DNA of 64,000 nt, taken from positions 62,001 through 126,000 of the forward strand of contig JBGANQ010000002.1 of NCBI GenBank assembly GCA_044222245.1, in the 5' to 3' direction. Shown piece after piece: positions 16,676 through 25,079 of this stretch. The translations under genes and the position numbers were made by a program. The notes below the pieces were generated by a model. That model had not been told where the DNA came from. It did not search any database and saw only the letters and a list, made by a program, of their open reading frames with translations. The stretch comes from CALFML01 sp044222245. GTDB taxonomy: Bacteria > Myxococcota_A > Polyangia > Palsa-1104 > JAEUJZ01. How positions within the stretch are numbered: the first letter of the stretch is position 1; every line of letters starts with the position of its first letter.

Positions 16676-18037
16676 TCAAGGGAACTGATAGCTCAGGTCG
16701 GAGCGACGCACCATCAGGCGCGAGCTGGCGCCTGCTGGATCCTCGACCAGGGCCACCAGATCCTTGCGCTTGCGCTGTCTCCGAGCGTCGCTCGCGCTGC
16801 CCAGATACTCAAGGGCCATGGCGCGAAAGTTCTCTGCCGGGTTGGCGATGTCCTGGATTGGATTCATGAGGCGAATCGACCCTCCTTTGTAAGATAGAAG
16901 CAGGAGGTGACGGGTCAATCGATTCCCGCTCGGCGCCATGGTGTAAAGACCAATCTCGTCACTCTTGTCGCCGTCGGCATCGCCGGCATAGGGGAGCATG
17001 AAGCCGCCGGGCATGAGCTCTGTTTCTTGCGCCTGGATGCTGAAGGAATTGATCGTGTCTCCATACAGCACGGCGACCGAGTTTTTTTCCTGAGAGTAGG
17101 TAAAAAGGAGCGAGTTCTGCTCGGTATCCGCGCTCGCATCCTTTTGGTGCAGCGGCGCCAGGGCCGCAAAGGGAACCTTCTTCAGCTCGGAAAACGGCAC
17201 CCCCGGGACATCGGCCGCACCCGTCTGTCCCGAGCCTTGATTGATGTCTGTATTATTTGCTGCCAGGGAATGAAACTCGACCCCCGGATGCACCGCCGCG
17301 TTATCCCAGGTCGTCGCCAGAGTATCGCCTTGGGCGCCGCTTGGGCGGTAGGGCAAGACCCAGTTTATGTTGCCCGGGCTCAGCTGGATGCGCGCCCGGC
17401 CGAAGCTGAGAAATCCGTCGGCGCGATAGACATGCAGGCTGCCTGTCGTCGAAGAGTTATCGGTAAATTGGTTGATGCCGATCCGGATCGCCAGGTCGGG
17501 GTCGCTCCCCGGGGGAGCGTTATACGCCAGAGCCATTCGCTTGAAGCCGTTAAATACGCCGCCGAAGGTCTTGACGGCGGTCGCGGCCCAGGCTCCTGAC
17601 GCCTTGCTGCACAGGTATATGTTCGAGTCTTCAGTGGCCACCAGGATGTCCTGCGCCCCCGGTCGGCCCGGGCTGGGCACGGTCAGCAGATACACGGGCC
17701 GCTGCAGCGGCGCGTCAAGACAGCTGCCGTCTAGCTTCAGGCCGCCCTGTCCGTCGCCAGTGTAGATCTCCACCGGCACCAGGTTGGCGACGTTGGCGTT
17801 GATGTCGCTGCTGGTAAAGACTCCCGAGACCGCCACATCGGCGACCCCATCGGCGTCGCCATCGTAGTTGCCGGTGGCCATCAACATATACTGCCGGCTC
17901 AGCCGGTAGCTGTTCTCAAGGGTGCTTGGGAACGCTTCCCCGGCCGAGCCGGCCGAGCCATAGGTCACGATGTACGGCTCCCATAGCTTATCGCATCCTG
18001 CCAGGGCCAGAGCGAGCACCGCAAGGAGAGTCCGCAT
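16676..18037 (-). CDS. VCBS/FG-GAP-like repeat lipoprotein
   Basis: A 453-aa exported lipoprotein: MRTLLAVLALALAGC is a textbook lipoprotein signal with the lipidated Cys at 15. The mature part has calcium-loop repeats (YDGDADGVAD, DADGDKSDEIG) and repeated strand patterns such as PVEIYTGDGQGGLK and GSLHVYRADGFLSFGRARI, consistent with a beta-propeller. AGGAA precedes the ATG. It differs from the FG-GAP genes at 14562 and 34578: no IPT/TIG domain, fewer repeats, different spacing. Its ligand is unknown. Being on module 1, it could have arrived with the insertion. Confidence 0.75.
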   Translation of the reverse strand: MRTLLAVLALALAGCDKLWEPYIVTYGSAGSAGEAFPSTLENSYRLSRQYMLMATGNYDGDADGVADVAVSGVFTSSDINANVANLVPVEIYTGDGQGGLKLDGSCLDAPLQRPVYLLTVPSPGRPGAQDILVATEDSNIYLCSKASGAWAATAVKTFGGVFNGFKRMALAYNAPPGSDPDLAIRIGINQFTDNSSTTGSLHVYRADGFLSFGRARIQLSPGNINWVLPYRPSGAQGDTLATTWDNAAVHPGVEFHSLAANNTDINQGSGQTGAADVPGVPFSELKKVPFAALAPLHQKDASADTEQNSLLFTYSQEKNSVAVLYGDTINSFSIQAQETELMPGGFMLPYAGDADGDKSDEIGLYTMAPSGNRLTRHLLLLSYKGGSIRLMNPIQDIANPAENFRAMALEYLGSASDARRQRKRKDLVALVEDPAGASSRLMVRRSDLSYQFP

Positions 18038-18238
18038 GGCAGTTCCTCCGCACCCGGACGACGGGAGACCGCCCCCAAGCGGGCGGCCAAGCTTGCGCAG
18101 TCAAACAGGACCAGCTTTAGCCTAGCTTAGGATGAATCGGGATACCATCGCCCCCGATAACCCCCTGTTCTTGCAGGCCCGCTCGCAGCCAGCGGGGCGC
18201 CGGAATCGCAGGTGAGCTTTGCGGTGTATACTTTGGCG

Positions 18239-20011
18239 ATGAGGGACTTCATCGGTTTTTCCACGGCCTGCCTGACGGGCCGGCGACCGCTTGCCGGGCT
18301 GGGAGTGGTCCTGCTGCTGGCGTGCAGCCCCGCCGTCCGCCAGGCCCGTGAAGACAAGCCGCCCGAGGAGAGCACCGGCCGGCACAGCCAGACGGCGGTC
18401 TTTGCCCAGCGCCACATGGTGGTCGCCGCCAACCCGCTCGCGGCGGCCGCCGGGGTGCAGGTGCTGCGCCGCGGCGGCAGCGCCATCGATGCGGCGATCG
18501 CCGTGCAGGCGGTGCTCGGCCTTGTCGAGCCGCAGTCTTCGGGCATCGGCGGCGGCGCCCTGCTTCTGTACTATCAGGCGGACACCCGGCAGGTGCACGC
18601 CTTCGATGGTCGCGAGACCGCTCCGGCCAAGACTCCGCCCGATGTCTTTGTGAAGCCGGACGGCGCGGCGCGGGACTTTTATGACGCGGCGCTCGGCGGT
18701 ACCGCGGTCGGCGTTCCCGGCGCGCTGCGCATGCTCGAGCTGGTCCACAAAAAGTATGGCAAGCGTCCGTGGGCCGAGCTGTTCGAGCCGGCGATCCAGC
18801 ACGCCGACCAGGGGTTCCCAGTGTCGCCCCGGCTGCACATGCTGCTGAAAAAAGATCGCTACCTGCGAGCCAATCCCGCCGCCGCCAGCTACTTCTACAA
18901 GCCCGACGGGACGCCGGTCGCGATCGGTGAGCGGCTGGTCAATCGGCCCTTTGCCGCCGCCCTGCGCAAGATCGCCGGCGCCGGCGCCGGGGCGCTGTAC
19001 CGCGGTGAGCTGGCCCAGGACATCGTGACGGCAGTGCAGCAGGCGGCGCACAACCCCGGGACGCTCTCTCTGGACGACCTGGCAAGGTATGAGGCCAAGG
19101 AGCGCCCGCCGGTCTGCCTCGTCTACCGCAGCCAGCGCGTCTGCAGCTTCGGACCGCCCAGCTCGGGCGGGGTGACGCTGCTGCAGGAGCTCGGGATGCT
19201 CGAGCACTTCTCGCTGGCCACCCCCGATGGGTCGAGCCTGCACCTGATGATGGAGGCCAGTCGCCTGGCGTTTGCCGACCGCAACCGCTACCTCGCCGAT
19301 GCGGACTTCGTCTCCGTGCCAGTCGCGGGGCTGCTCTCGCCGGCCTACCTGCAGCAGCGCGCCAGCCTGATCCAGCCGGGCCGCAGCCTGGGCGCCGTCC
19401 AGCCGGGCGAGCCGCCGGCGGCGCCGCTAGCCCAGGAGGATGGAGCTTCGCCCGAGCGCCCGGCGACCTCGCACATGGTCCTGGTCGATGATGACGGCAA
19501 CGTGGTCAGCATGACCACCAGCATCGAGGACGCCTTCGGCTCGCGCATCCTGGTCGATGGCTTCCTGCTGAACAATCAGATGACCGACTTTTCGTTCGTG
19601 CCGGTGGTCCAGGGCAAGCAGGTGGCCAACCGGGTCGAGCCGGGCAAGCGCCCGCGCAGCTCGATGACGCCGGTGATCGTGCTAGACCCCCAGGGCCGCT
19701 TCTCCCTGGCGGTGGGGTCGGCGGGCGGCCCGTGGATCATCGGCTATGTCTTGCGCTCCCTGGTCGCGGTGATCGACTGGCATCTGGACATCCAGTCCGC
19801 CCTCAACCTGCCGCACGTCGTCAACCGCAACGGCGACACCGAGCTTGAAGCTGACCCCCAGCTGCAGGAGGTACGCGCATTTCTCCAGGAGCGCGGTCAC
19901 GTCCTGCGCACGGCGCCGCTCACCAGCGGTCTGCACGGCCTGATGCGGCAAGGCACCGGCTACCAGGGCGGGGCAGATCCCCGTCGCGAAGGGACCGCGC
20001 TCGGCGACTGA
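18239..20011 (+). CDS. ggt: gamma-glutamyltransferase, lipoprotein-type
   Basis: Hydrolyses or transfers the gamma-glutamyl group of glutathione and related compounds. The precursor self-cleaves before a threonine that becomes the nucleophile; here this is T410 in PERPATSHMVLVDDDGN, followed by SMTTSIEDAFGSRI. Large-subunit marks include AVFAQRHMVVAANPLAAAAG, RGGSAIDAAIA, LVEPQSSGIGGGALLLYY and FDGRETAP; small-subunit marks include RPRSSMTPVIVL and AVGSAGGPWIIG. The N-terminus has a lipobox-like LLLAC, so outer-membrane anchoring is likely. ATG 18239 (590 aa) is preferred over GTG 18212. Single-gene unit, about 200 bases from the divergent VCBS lipoprotein gene. Confidence 0.92.
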   Translation: MRDFIGFSTACLTGRRPLAGLGVVLLLACSPAVRQAREDKPPEESTGRHSQTAVFAQRHMVVAANPLAAAAGVQVLRRGGSAIDAAIAVQAVLGLVEPQSSGIGGGALLLYYQADTRQVHAFDGRETAPAKTPPDVFVKPDGAARDFYDAALGGTAVGVPGALRMLELVHKKYGKRPWAELFEPAIQHADQGFPVSPRLHMLLKKDRYLRANPAAASYFYKPDGTPVAIGERLVNRPFAAALRKIAGAGAGALYRGELAQDIVTAVQQAAHNPGTLSLDDLARYEAKERPPVCLVYRSQRVCSFGPPSSGGVTLLQELGMLEHFSLATPDGSSLHLMMEASRLAFADRNRYLADADFVSVPVAGLLSPAYLQQRASLIQPGRSLGAVQPGEPPAAPLAQEDGASPERPATSHMVLVDDDGNVVSMTTSIEDAFGSRILVDGFLLNNQMTDFSFVPVVQGKQVANRVEPGKRPRSSMTPVIVLDPQGRFSLAVGSAGGPWIIGYVLRSLVAVIDWHLDIQSALNLPHVVNRNGDTELEADPQLQEVRAFLQERGHVLRTAPLTSGLHGLMRQGTGYQGGADPRREGTALGD

Positions 20012-20092
20012 CTGCCGCCGCGCTGGCCGCCCGTGCCCTGGGACCGGCAGCCCTCACCCCCTTAAGTTGACCGCTATGCAGGCTTCGGCGGG

Positions 20093-21679
20093 TCAGCTTG
20101 GCCGGGTTCGCCTCTGTAGAACCAGGGCGATGGCCACAAGGAGTGCTCCAAAGAGCGCGAACCAGACAAAGCGCGGCACCCCCAGCTCGGCCAGCCCCGG
20201 CAGCACCTTGATGAAGATCGCCGGCAGCAAGACAAAGACTCCCAAGAGCAGCGCAGGACCGTAGCCGCGAAAAGCGCCCACGGCCACCAGGGAGATCCCG
20301 CCCAGGCACAGCAGCACCGTCCGCAGCGGACCCCGATCGGCGATCGATAGATACAGCGAGGGCAAGGCCAAGACTGCAGTGGCCACCCCCAAGAGCCACT
20401 GGCGGTGGGGGGCAGCGACGAAGAACAGGTCTATTAGGAGCAGACCGCCGAGCGGCAAGGTGTACGCTTCAATGCCGGCCGAGCGCTCGCCGCCCAACAG
20501 CAGGACCAGCGCCGCGAACAGGTGCCAGGTGCCAAGATAAGAAAGGATGTCGCGCGCGCTTTTCTGCCAGCGGGCCACAGCGTAAAGGCCGGCTCCAAGA
20601 GCGGCGTACAGGCTGAGGGAGAGCGTGTACAGCCAGGGGGCGCGGAACATCTCTGGATGCAGGAACGACAGGCCAAAGGCGCCGGGCAGGAGGATAAACA
20701 GTACAGTGAGCAGCAGAATCGCCAGGGCCCGCTCCCGCTGCCGCAGGAGGACCATCCCGGCGCCGATCAAGGCAGCCGAGAACGAGAGCTGCAGCAGCGG
20801 CAGGAGATCGTCTGCAACCCCGGCGGCGCGGACAATGGCTCCCAGTGCTGCCACCAGCGCCAGGATCAGCGGCGCAATGCTAAACATCGAGTCGCGCAGC
20901 CGCACGCGCAGCAAGAAGTAGCCGGCCGCTATCAGATAGCCGGTCACTGCCCCCGCGCTGCCGTAGCACTGCAGCGCGAAGGGCAGCAGCAGGGCCGCCC
21001 CCGCAAGGACCTGGCCGAAAAGCCAGGTGACCCGAGCAAACGCCTGGGTAAAGACCTTGGGTAGGCCCAGCTCGACTCTTAGACAGCCGAGCGCCAGGAC
21101 CGCGGTCAGCGCTGGATAGAAGGACTGCAGCAGGCCCGCATGCCGCGCCAGCAGGAACGCCGCCGCCCCGGCGCTGAGCACCGCCACGCCCCCTAGCCCC
21201 TCCTCCTGCAGCTGCGCCGCTGCGACCGTGTACGAAGCGGCCAAGCAGAGCGCGAGCACGAACCACCATAGGTACGGAATTGAAGTGTGCAGCAGGCCGT
21301 ATTGATGCACGGTAAAGTAAAACGCGATCGGCAGGAGCATGCCGCCCAGGATGAGCAGCGCCATCCCTTCGGTACGATGACGCCGGTGCAGAACCACCCC
21401 AGCGCCCACCGCCGCCAAGCTCGCCAGCAGCAGCACAGCGACCCGCGCGGCGCCCCCAGAAAGCGCATCGCTGCTGCCGGCAAATGAGAAAAAGGCCGCG
21501 AGAAAAGCAAAGACCGCCAGGTAGAGGACCCAGCGGATCCGCTGCCCAGCGTCCGTCGGAGGCGGCGAGTCTTCAAAGCCGTAGCGGCGACGTAGCGCCT
21601 GCACCGACTCCGGCGGCAGCAGTCCCTCTTTTTCCCATAGGGCGAGCTCCTCCTGCAGCTTCGCCAAGAACTCAGACAT
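20093..21679 (-). CDS. polytopic membrane protein, DUF2157-like
   Basis: A 528-aa protein. A soluble N-terminus (about 55 residues, EFLAKLQEELALWEKEGLLP then VQALRRRYGF) resembles the start of DUF2157 membrane proteins. About 14 hydrophobic helices follow, for example VLYLAVFAFLAAFFSFAG, ALLILGGMLLPIAFYF and ALLLGVFVLLPAIFI. No catalytic motif is seen, and the family has no settled function. The ATG at 21679 has AGGAT just upstream on the coding strand; a start at 21721 would add 14 residues. Convergent with ggt (82 bases between stops). Confidence 0.7.
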   Translation of the reverse strand: MSEFLAKLQEELALWEKEGLLPPESVQALRRRYGFEDSPPPTDAGQRIRWVLYLAVFAFLAAFFSFAGSSDALSGGAARVAVLLLASLAAVGAGVVLHRRHRTEGMALLILGGMLLPIAFYFTVHQYGLLHTSIPYLWWFVLALCLAASYTVAAAQLQEEGLGGVAVLSAGAAAFLLARHAGLLQSFYPALTAVLALGCLRVELGLPKVFTQAFARVTWLFGQVLAGAALLLPFALQCYGSAGAVTGYLIAAGYFLLRVRLRDSMFSIAPLILALVAALGAIVRAAGVADDLLPLLQLSFSAALIGAGMVLLRQRERALAILLLTVLFILLPGAFGLSFLHPEMFRAPWLYTLSLSLYAALGAGLYAVARWQKSARDILSYLGTWHLFAALVLLLGGERSAGIEAYTLPLGGLLLIDLFFVAAPHRQWLLGVATAVLALPSLYLSIADRGPLRTVLLCLGGISLVAVGAFRGYGPALLLGVFVLLPAIFIKVLPGLAELGVPRFVWFALFGALLVAIALVLQRRTRPS

Positions 21680-21878
21680 ATTATCCTCAGTCCAGTCGGG
21701 ATTCAGTCTAGCTGACTCCACTCAGGGCGCAACGTAGCAGGAGCTCGCTGGTTGTCGTCGCGTCTATTGACCGTATTGAGCATCCGACCGCTCATCGGCA
21801 CGAGTGAGCGTTCGCAGAGGGCGCCCTGGGCCTCGCTCCTCCTTGCTCAGGAGGCACTGCCTCGGTAAGCTCGGCGAC

Positions 21879-22199
21879 ATGTTTGCCGTGATATATCGGT
21901 GGCGCCTCAAGCCAGGAACCGAAGCCCAGTTTGCCACTGCCTGGGCCGAGCGCACGCGCGCGATCATGAGCCATGACGGCGGCCTCGGCTCTCGCCTGCA
22001 CCGCGCCGACAACGGCTGGTTTATCGCCTATGCCCAATGGCCCAGTCGCGCTGCCTGGCAGGAGTTCATGGCCGCGAGCTCTCCACCTTCGGTGGCCGGG
22101 ACGCTCATGCGCAGCTGTATCGCGGCCAGCGAGGAGCCGCTGTGCCTGGAAGTCGTCTCCGACCTTCTTGCAAAAAATGTAGCTACCGATAGCGATTGA
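21879..22199 (+). CDS. ABM-fold (antibiotic biosynthesis monooxygenase-like) protein
   Basis: A 106-aa dimeric alpha-beta barrel type protein: FAVIYRWRLKPGTEAQFATA, SHDGGLGSRLHRADNGWFIA, YAQWPSRAAWQEF. This is the usual pattern of an ABM/DUF4286-like domain, where most members have no proven reaction. ATG 21879 is chosen because the family domain begins there. It is the last gene of module 1; its stop is only 21 bases before the repeat that forms site B. Confidence 0.65.
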   Translation: MFAVIYRWRLKPGTEAQFATAWAERTRAIMSHDGGLGSRLHRADNGWFIAYAQWPSRAAWQEFMAASSPPSVAGTLMRSCIAASEEPLCLEVVSDLLAKNVATDSD

Positions 22200-22220
22200 G
22201 CCTCCAACGAGCGGACGCTC

Positions 22221-22322
22221 ACAAGGTAACTCAGGCTCGGTCGCACCTGCATGCCGACTGAATTAAGCGCCGCTCCACCGCTGCGGGAAAATCCCTTGAG
22301 ATGGACGTGAACGCAAATTAAG
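22221..22322. other. central junction (site B), att-like, shared by modules 1 and 2
   Basis: 22221-22313 aligns without gaps to 32651-32743 (80 of 93 identical by hand count), including the exact stretch TCGCACCTGCATGCCGACTG. The final GACGTGAACG plus the next nine bases (CAAATTAAG) match site A at 17 of 19 positions. Site B therefore combines the right-end sequence seen at C with the left-end sequence seen at A. Confidence 0.8.
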
Positions 22323-22336
22323 CACGCCGCGTTCTT

Positions 22337-22349
22337 ACCCAAATTGGGT
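22337..22349. promoter_or_regulatory. inverted repeat before the recombinase, possible operator
   Basis: ACCCAA-A-TTGGGT, ending 16 bases before the recombinase start and close to the crossover core. It could be a recombinase or repressor binding site. No promoter boxes are certain. Confidence 0.4.
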
Positions 22350-22365
22350 TATGAAGGAGCGTGTC

Positions 22366-22923
22366 ATGGCGCGTGCGATGGATACTCACACTGTTGATCG
22401 GACGTTATCGACCCGGAGGGAAAAAGGTAATTCATTAGCGAGTTCTAATGTCGCGCGGCTGGCGGTCGGCTATGTCCGCGTCTCGACCGACATGCAGGCT
22501 TCGGAGGGACTATCGCTCGAGGCACAGCAGGCGGCGATCGAAGGGTACTGCGCTCTGCATGAAATCAAGCTGCTGCGTATTTGCAAAGACGTCATGTCAG
22601 GGGGCAAAGATCAACGGCCTGGGCTGCAGGAGGCTTTGAGCTTATTACAAAGCAAAGCCGATATTCTCATTGTGCTCAAGTTCGATCGGCTGAGCCGTTC
22701 TATCAAGCACTTCTGCAATTTGTATGAGCATTACTTCAAGTCCGGGGAAAAAGAGCTGGTGGCCATCCGCGAGTCCATCCGGCTCGATTCGTCGCTGGGG
22801 CGGGCGCTCGTCGGCATCCTGCTCGTGTTTGCGCAGATGGAGCGCGAGGCGACAGGTGAGAGGACGCGCGAGGCCGTCCGCCACATTCGCGCCCGCGGCT
22901 ATCACTTCGGCAAGGTGCCCTAA
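22366..22923 (+). pseudogene. serine recombinase, catalytic N-terminal half
   Basis: 185 aa containing the full resolvase/invertase catalytic domain: AVGYVRVSTDMQ (nucleophile about S40), GLSLEAQQAAIEGYC, LKFDRLSRSIKHF, and the E-helix FAQMEREATGERTREAV. It stops right after GYHFGKVP, exactly where large serine recombinases continue with the DNA-binding Recombinase domain. The matching C-terminal half, beginning YGKLAV, lies on the other strand at 30421-29750. ATG 22366 is chosen for the AAGGAG six bases upstream. Position beside site B fits an integrase of module 2. Without its DNA-binding part it is unlikely to work alone. Confidence 0.85.
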
Positions 22924-23316
22924 CGTTCGCGCTCAAGATAACGGCACTCGGCGTCCTGTTACCTGGGCTGCCGGCCCGGCCAAGGGCGTCGTCGATCGCA
23001 GAGGTGACGCCAGTTCGGTGGAGACTTGTCGGGACTGCCATGGCCGACGTGACACCGTAGCGCCAATGGGGACGCCTAAGTACTCGATTGAAATGGAAAA
23101 CGGCGCCAGTAATGGGTAGTTACGCTGGAACTACTGTTGTTCGGTCGGGGGATGTAATCCGCTTGACCGGGCCCCGAGCATGTTGTACGCCCGTCGTTAG
23201 CTGACGTAGCGAAAGCGATCGCATTTGAAACCCTGGCGAGTAAATAGTGGGGCATCGGTTTGGCTAGCGGCCGTCAATTTTCTTGAGCCCCACTGAAATT
23301 CTTACGTGAGCGCAAA
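22924..23316. other. gene-free stretch
   Basis: No frame with coding character. It separates the truncated recombinase from the TIR gene and may hold the TIR promoter. Composition falls toward the TIR side. No clear repeat or RNA was seen. Confidence 0.5.
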
Positions 23317-23976
23317 ATGGCTAGACGGACGGACAACGACATATTCCTTGGCCAGTTGCAGGCTCTTTCAAAAGCGCGCGGTGGCCCTGTGTCCAACATA
23401 GCACTGTGTAAATCGCTTGGATGGGAGCAGCAACGATACGACCGTGTTTGGGAAAACCTACTCTATGAAGGCAAGATCGCCAAGCGCAAGGGGCAAGGTG
23501 GGAGTGTTATTCCTACAGACGTCTCACTCAAAGTGTTTGTGTCATACTCTCATGTTGATGATGAGCATAAGAACGACCTGCTTGCTCACCTAGATCCACT
23601 GAGAAGAATAGGACTCATTTCGGTATGGCATGACGGCAAACTCGTTGCTGGTGATGATTGGGGCAAGGAGATTGCTGAGCAGATTGATGCCGCGGACGTA
23701 GTTTTACTATTAGTAAGTGCTAATTTTCTCATGTCAGACTTCTGCTACAGCGATGAAATGAAGCGAGCAGTACAGCGACATATGGCCCGTGAGTGCGTGG
23801 TTGTCCCTGTTATCCTTAGGCCATGCGATTGGAAGCATGCTGAATTTGCAATATCTGAAATTCAGGCTTTGCCAAAAAATGCCAAGCCTGTTACGATATG
23901 GCAAAATCGAGATGAAGCGTTCATGAGCGTTGCAGAAGGGCTCAAGCCACTGATACAGCGTCTCCAGCAACAGTAG
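23317..23976 (+). CDS. TIR-domain protein with winged-helix-like N-terminus
   Basis: 219 aa. Residues 1-65 (QLQALSKARGGPVSNIALCK, LYEGKIAKRKGQGG) read like a small winged helix. Residues 70-190 are a TIR domain: KVFVSYSHVDDEHKNDLL, WHDGKLVAGDDWGKEI, DAADVVLLLVSANFLMSDFC, and YSDEMKRA, whose Glu (about 147) aligns with the NADase glutamate of bacterial TIR proteins. Bacterial TIRs act in anti-phage systems by NAD cleavage or signalling. The gene is far lower in G+C than the chromosome, suggesting transfer. No ThsA, SIR2 or other known partner lies beside it. A single-gene defence effector is plausible, not shown. Confidence 0.82.
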   Translation: MARRTDNDIFLGQLQALSKARGGPVSNIALCKSLGWEQQRYDRVWENLLYEGKIAKRKGQGGSVIPTDVSLKVFVSYSHVDDEHKNDLLAHLDPLRRIGLISVWHDGKLVAGDDWGKEIAEQIDAADVVLLLVSANFLMSDFCYSDEMKRAVQRHMARECVVVPVILRPCDWKHAEFAISEIQALPKNAKPVTIWQNRDEAFMSVAEGLKPLIQRLQQQ

Positions 23977-24353
23977 ACTTTGCCGGCAACGACATTTCAT
24001 CGCTCCGTACGCAGCTATCGACCGATTGGGTTATTCCAAGTGTTTGAATGGAACACTTCGGTCGGGAGTAACTAAGTCATCACCGTACAGATTCCTCTTT
24101 CATTCCCCGGTCGCTATAGTTCATCAGTTCACCGACGCAGATCGCTTCATCTTTCATTCAGGGCAGCAAGGTCAGATTTATAGCCATGAGAGCCCCGCTT
24201 GTAAGCAAGCCTTCCCTATTCACTCGGCTCTGGACTTCAGCGCCGGTGCGTGGGATGGTCCGCGAAAAAGCACTCGCAGTTAGAGAAGGAAACTCAGTCA
24301 GTTCTACTGACTGATAGGTTCTTTCCACGCTTCTTGGCAGGGTCAACAAAAAA
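23977..24353. other. gene-free stretch after the TIR gene
   Basis: Holds one good hairpin (24038-24058) and otherwise no frame with coding character. It probably contains the TIR terminator and the promoter of the HTH gene. Confidence 0.5.
24038..24058 (+). terminator. hairpin downstream of the TIR gene
   Basis: AAGTGTT, seven-base loop, AACACTT, 61 bases after the TIR stop. There is no T-run, so it may equally be an operator. Confidence 0.35.
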
Positions 24354-24635
24354 ATGAAAGTTTCCGGCGCTCAAGTAGCAGCCGCAAGAGATCTGCTGCG
24401 GATCACCCAAGAAGAGTTAGCTGATGCTGCCGATGTCTCGTATCGAACAGTGCTCCGGTTCGAGGCTGGCCAGGCTGAACCGCAGGCGGTGAGCCTTCAG
24501 AAGATATTGTCGGCGCTAGAGCGACGGGGGATCGAGTTCACCAACGGGACCGGCATGGGTATTCGCCTGAACTACCAGAAGGCTGCTGAGTTTGCCAACT
24601 CAGCCACCTCGGCCCCAAAGGAACCAGCTCGATAG
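24354..24635 (+). CDS. XRE-family HTH protein
   Basis: 93 aa with one helix-turn-helix domain at about 5-60: AARDLLRITQEELADAADVS, then YRTVLRFEAGQAEPQAVSL, KILSALERRGIEFTN. The extended GIEFTNGTGMGIRL tail is common in short XRE proteins of mobile elements, including plasmid- and prophage-type repressors and HTH antitoxins. No strong ribosome site precedes the ATG. It could regulate the small gene downstream or the island as a whole. No partner toxin of the usual HigB/RelE kind is seen. Confidence 0.75.
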   Translation: MKVSGAQVAAARDLLRITQEELADAADVSYRTVLRFEAGQAEPQAVSLQKILSALERRGIEFTNGTGMGIRLNYQKAAEFANSATSAPKEPAR

Positions 24636-24749
24636 GCCGGCAGTCACGATTTTCAGGTGTAGTTCGGCGCAAAGGCTTAGCTGCCCGCGCATTGATGCTC
24701 ACTCAGTGCATAAGTGGTCGGCTGCTATGCAGTCGGGTAGGGAGTTTAA

Positions 24750-25079
24750 ATGCCAGAGCGTTTATCCGCAGACTGGGACAAGATTCGCATCAAATGCAAT
24801 GTCATCGGCGTTGTGCGACCCGGGTTCGTTTCGGTGAGCAGCGAAGCTGAGGACTTGATCTTCGACGAAGACCTGATGCACTGGGATTCGGTGGGGTCTA
24901 TAATATGTACGCTGAATGGCTCTGAATTTGTATTACGGCAATCGTTTGTTCCATATAGCCTCCAGCGACCAAACACCAGCTTTTGGCTGTGCATTGGCAA
25001 CGATGGTCTGTTTCGACTTTACAGCGATGCTGCGGACGCTACTCCAGTATCTGTCGGGACACGAGACCAAGCACAATAA
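24750..25079 (+). CDS. hypothetical protein, 109 aa
   Basis: I do not recognise a family. The sequence is mixed acidic/hydrophobic with beta-strand-like stretches (IKCNVIGVVRPGFVSVSSEA, DLMHWDSVGSIICTLNGSEF, FWLCIGNDGLFRLYSDAADA), no signal peptide and no membrane segment. AGGGAG lies about eight bases before the ATG, which supports translation. It follows the HTH gene by 114 bases in the same direction. Its size and position would fit an immunity, antitoxin or accessory protein, but nothing shows this. Confidence 0.45.
   Translation: MPERLSADWDKIRIKCNVIGVVRPGFVSVSSEAEDLIFDEDLMHWDSVGSIICTLNGSEFVLRQSFVPYSLQRPNTSFWLCIGNDGLFRLYSDAADATPVSVGTRDQAQ

Larger units (their letters stand above)
15844..22313. 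mobile_element. module 1 of the DNA inserted in the FG-GAP gene
   Basis: Bounded by att-like sites A and B. It carries five GC-rich genes (DUF2007, VCBS lipoprotein, gamma-glutamyltransferase, polytopic membrane protein, ABM-fold protein) and no recognisable integrase. Composition and codon use resemble the host. It may be cargo moved in trans by a recombinase, or chromosomal DNA trapped between sites by a later rearrangement. The boundaries are inferred from the repeats. Confidence 0.5.

Noticed and set aside
22736..23041. Minus-strand frame as the missing N-terminus of the truncated methyltransferase after a simple inversion
   Set aside because: The frame needed for the reciprocal junction meets a stop after about a dozen codons and shows no similarity to the N-terminal part of the intact paralogue, so a simple two-site inversion is not fully supported.
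24026..24349. Small frames in both directions between the TIR and HTH genes
   Set aside because: No ribosome sites, no recognisable composition or family, and they overlap the hairpin and each other.
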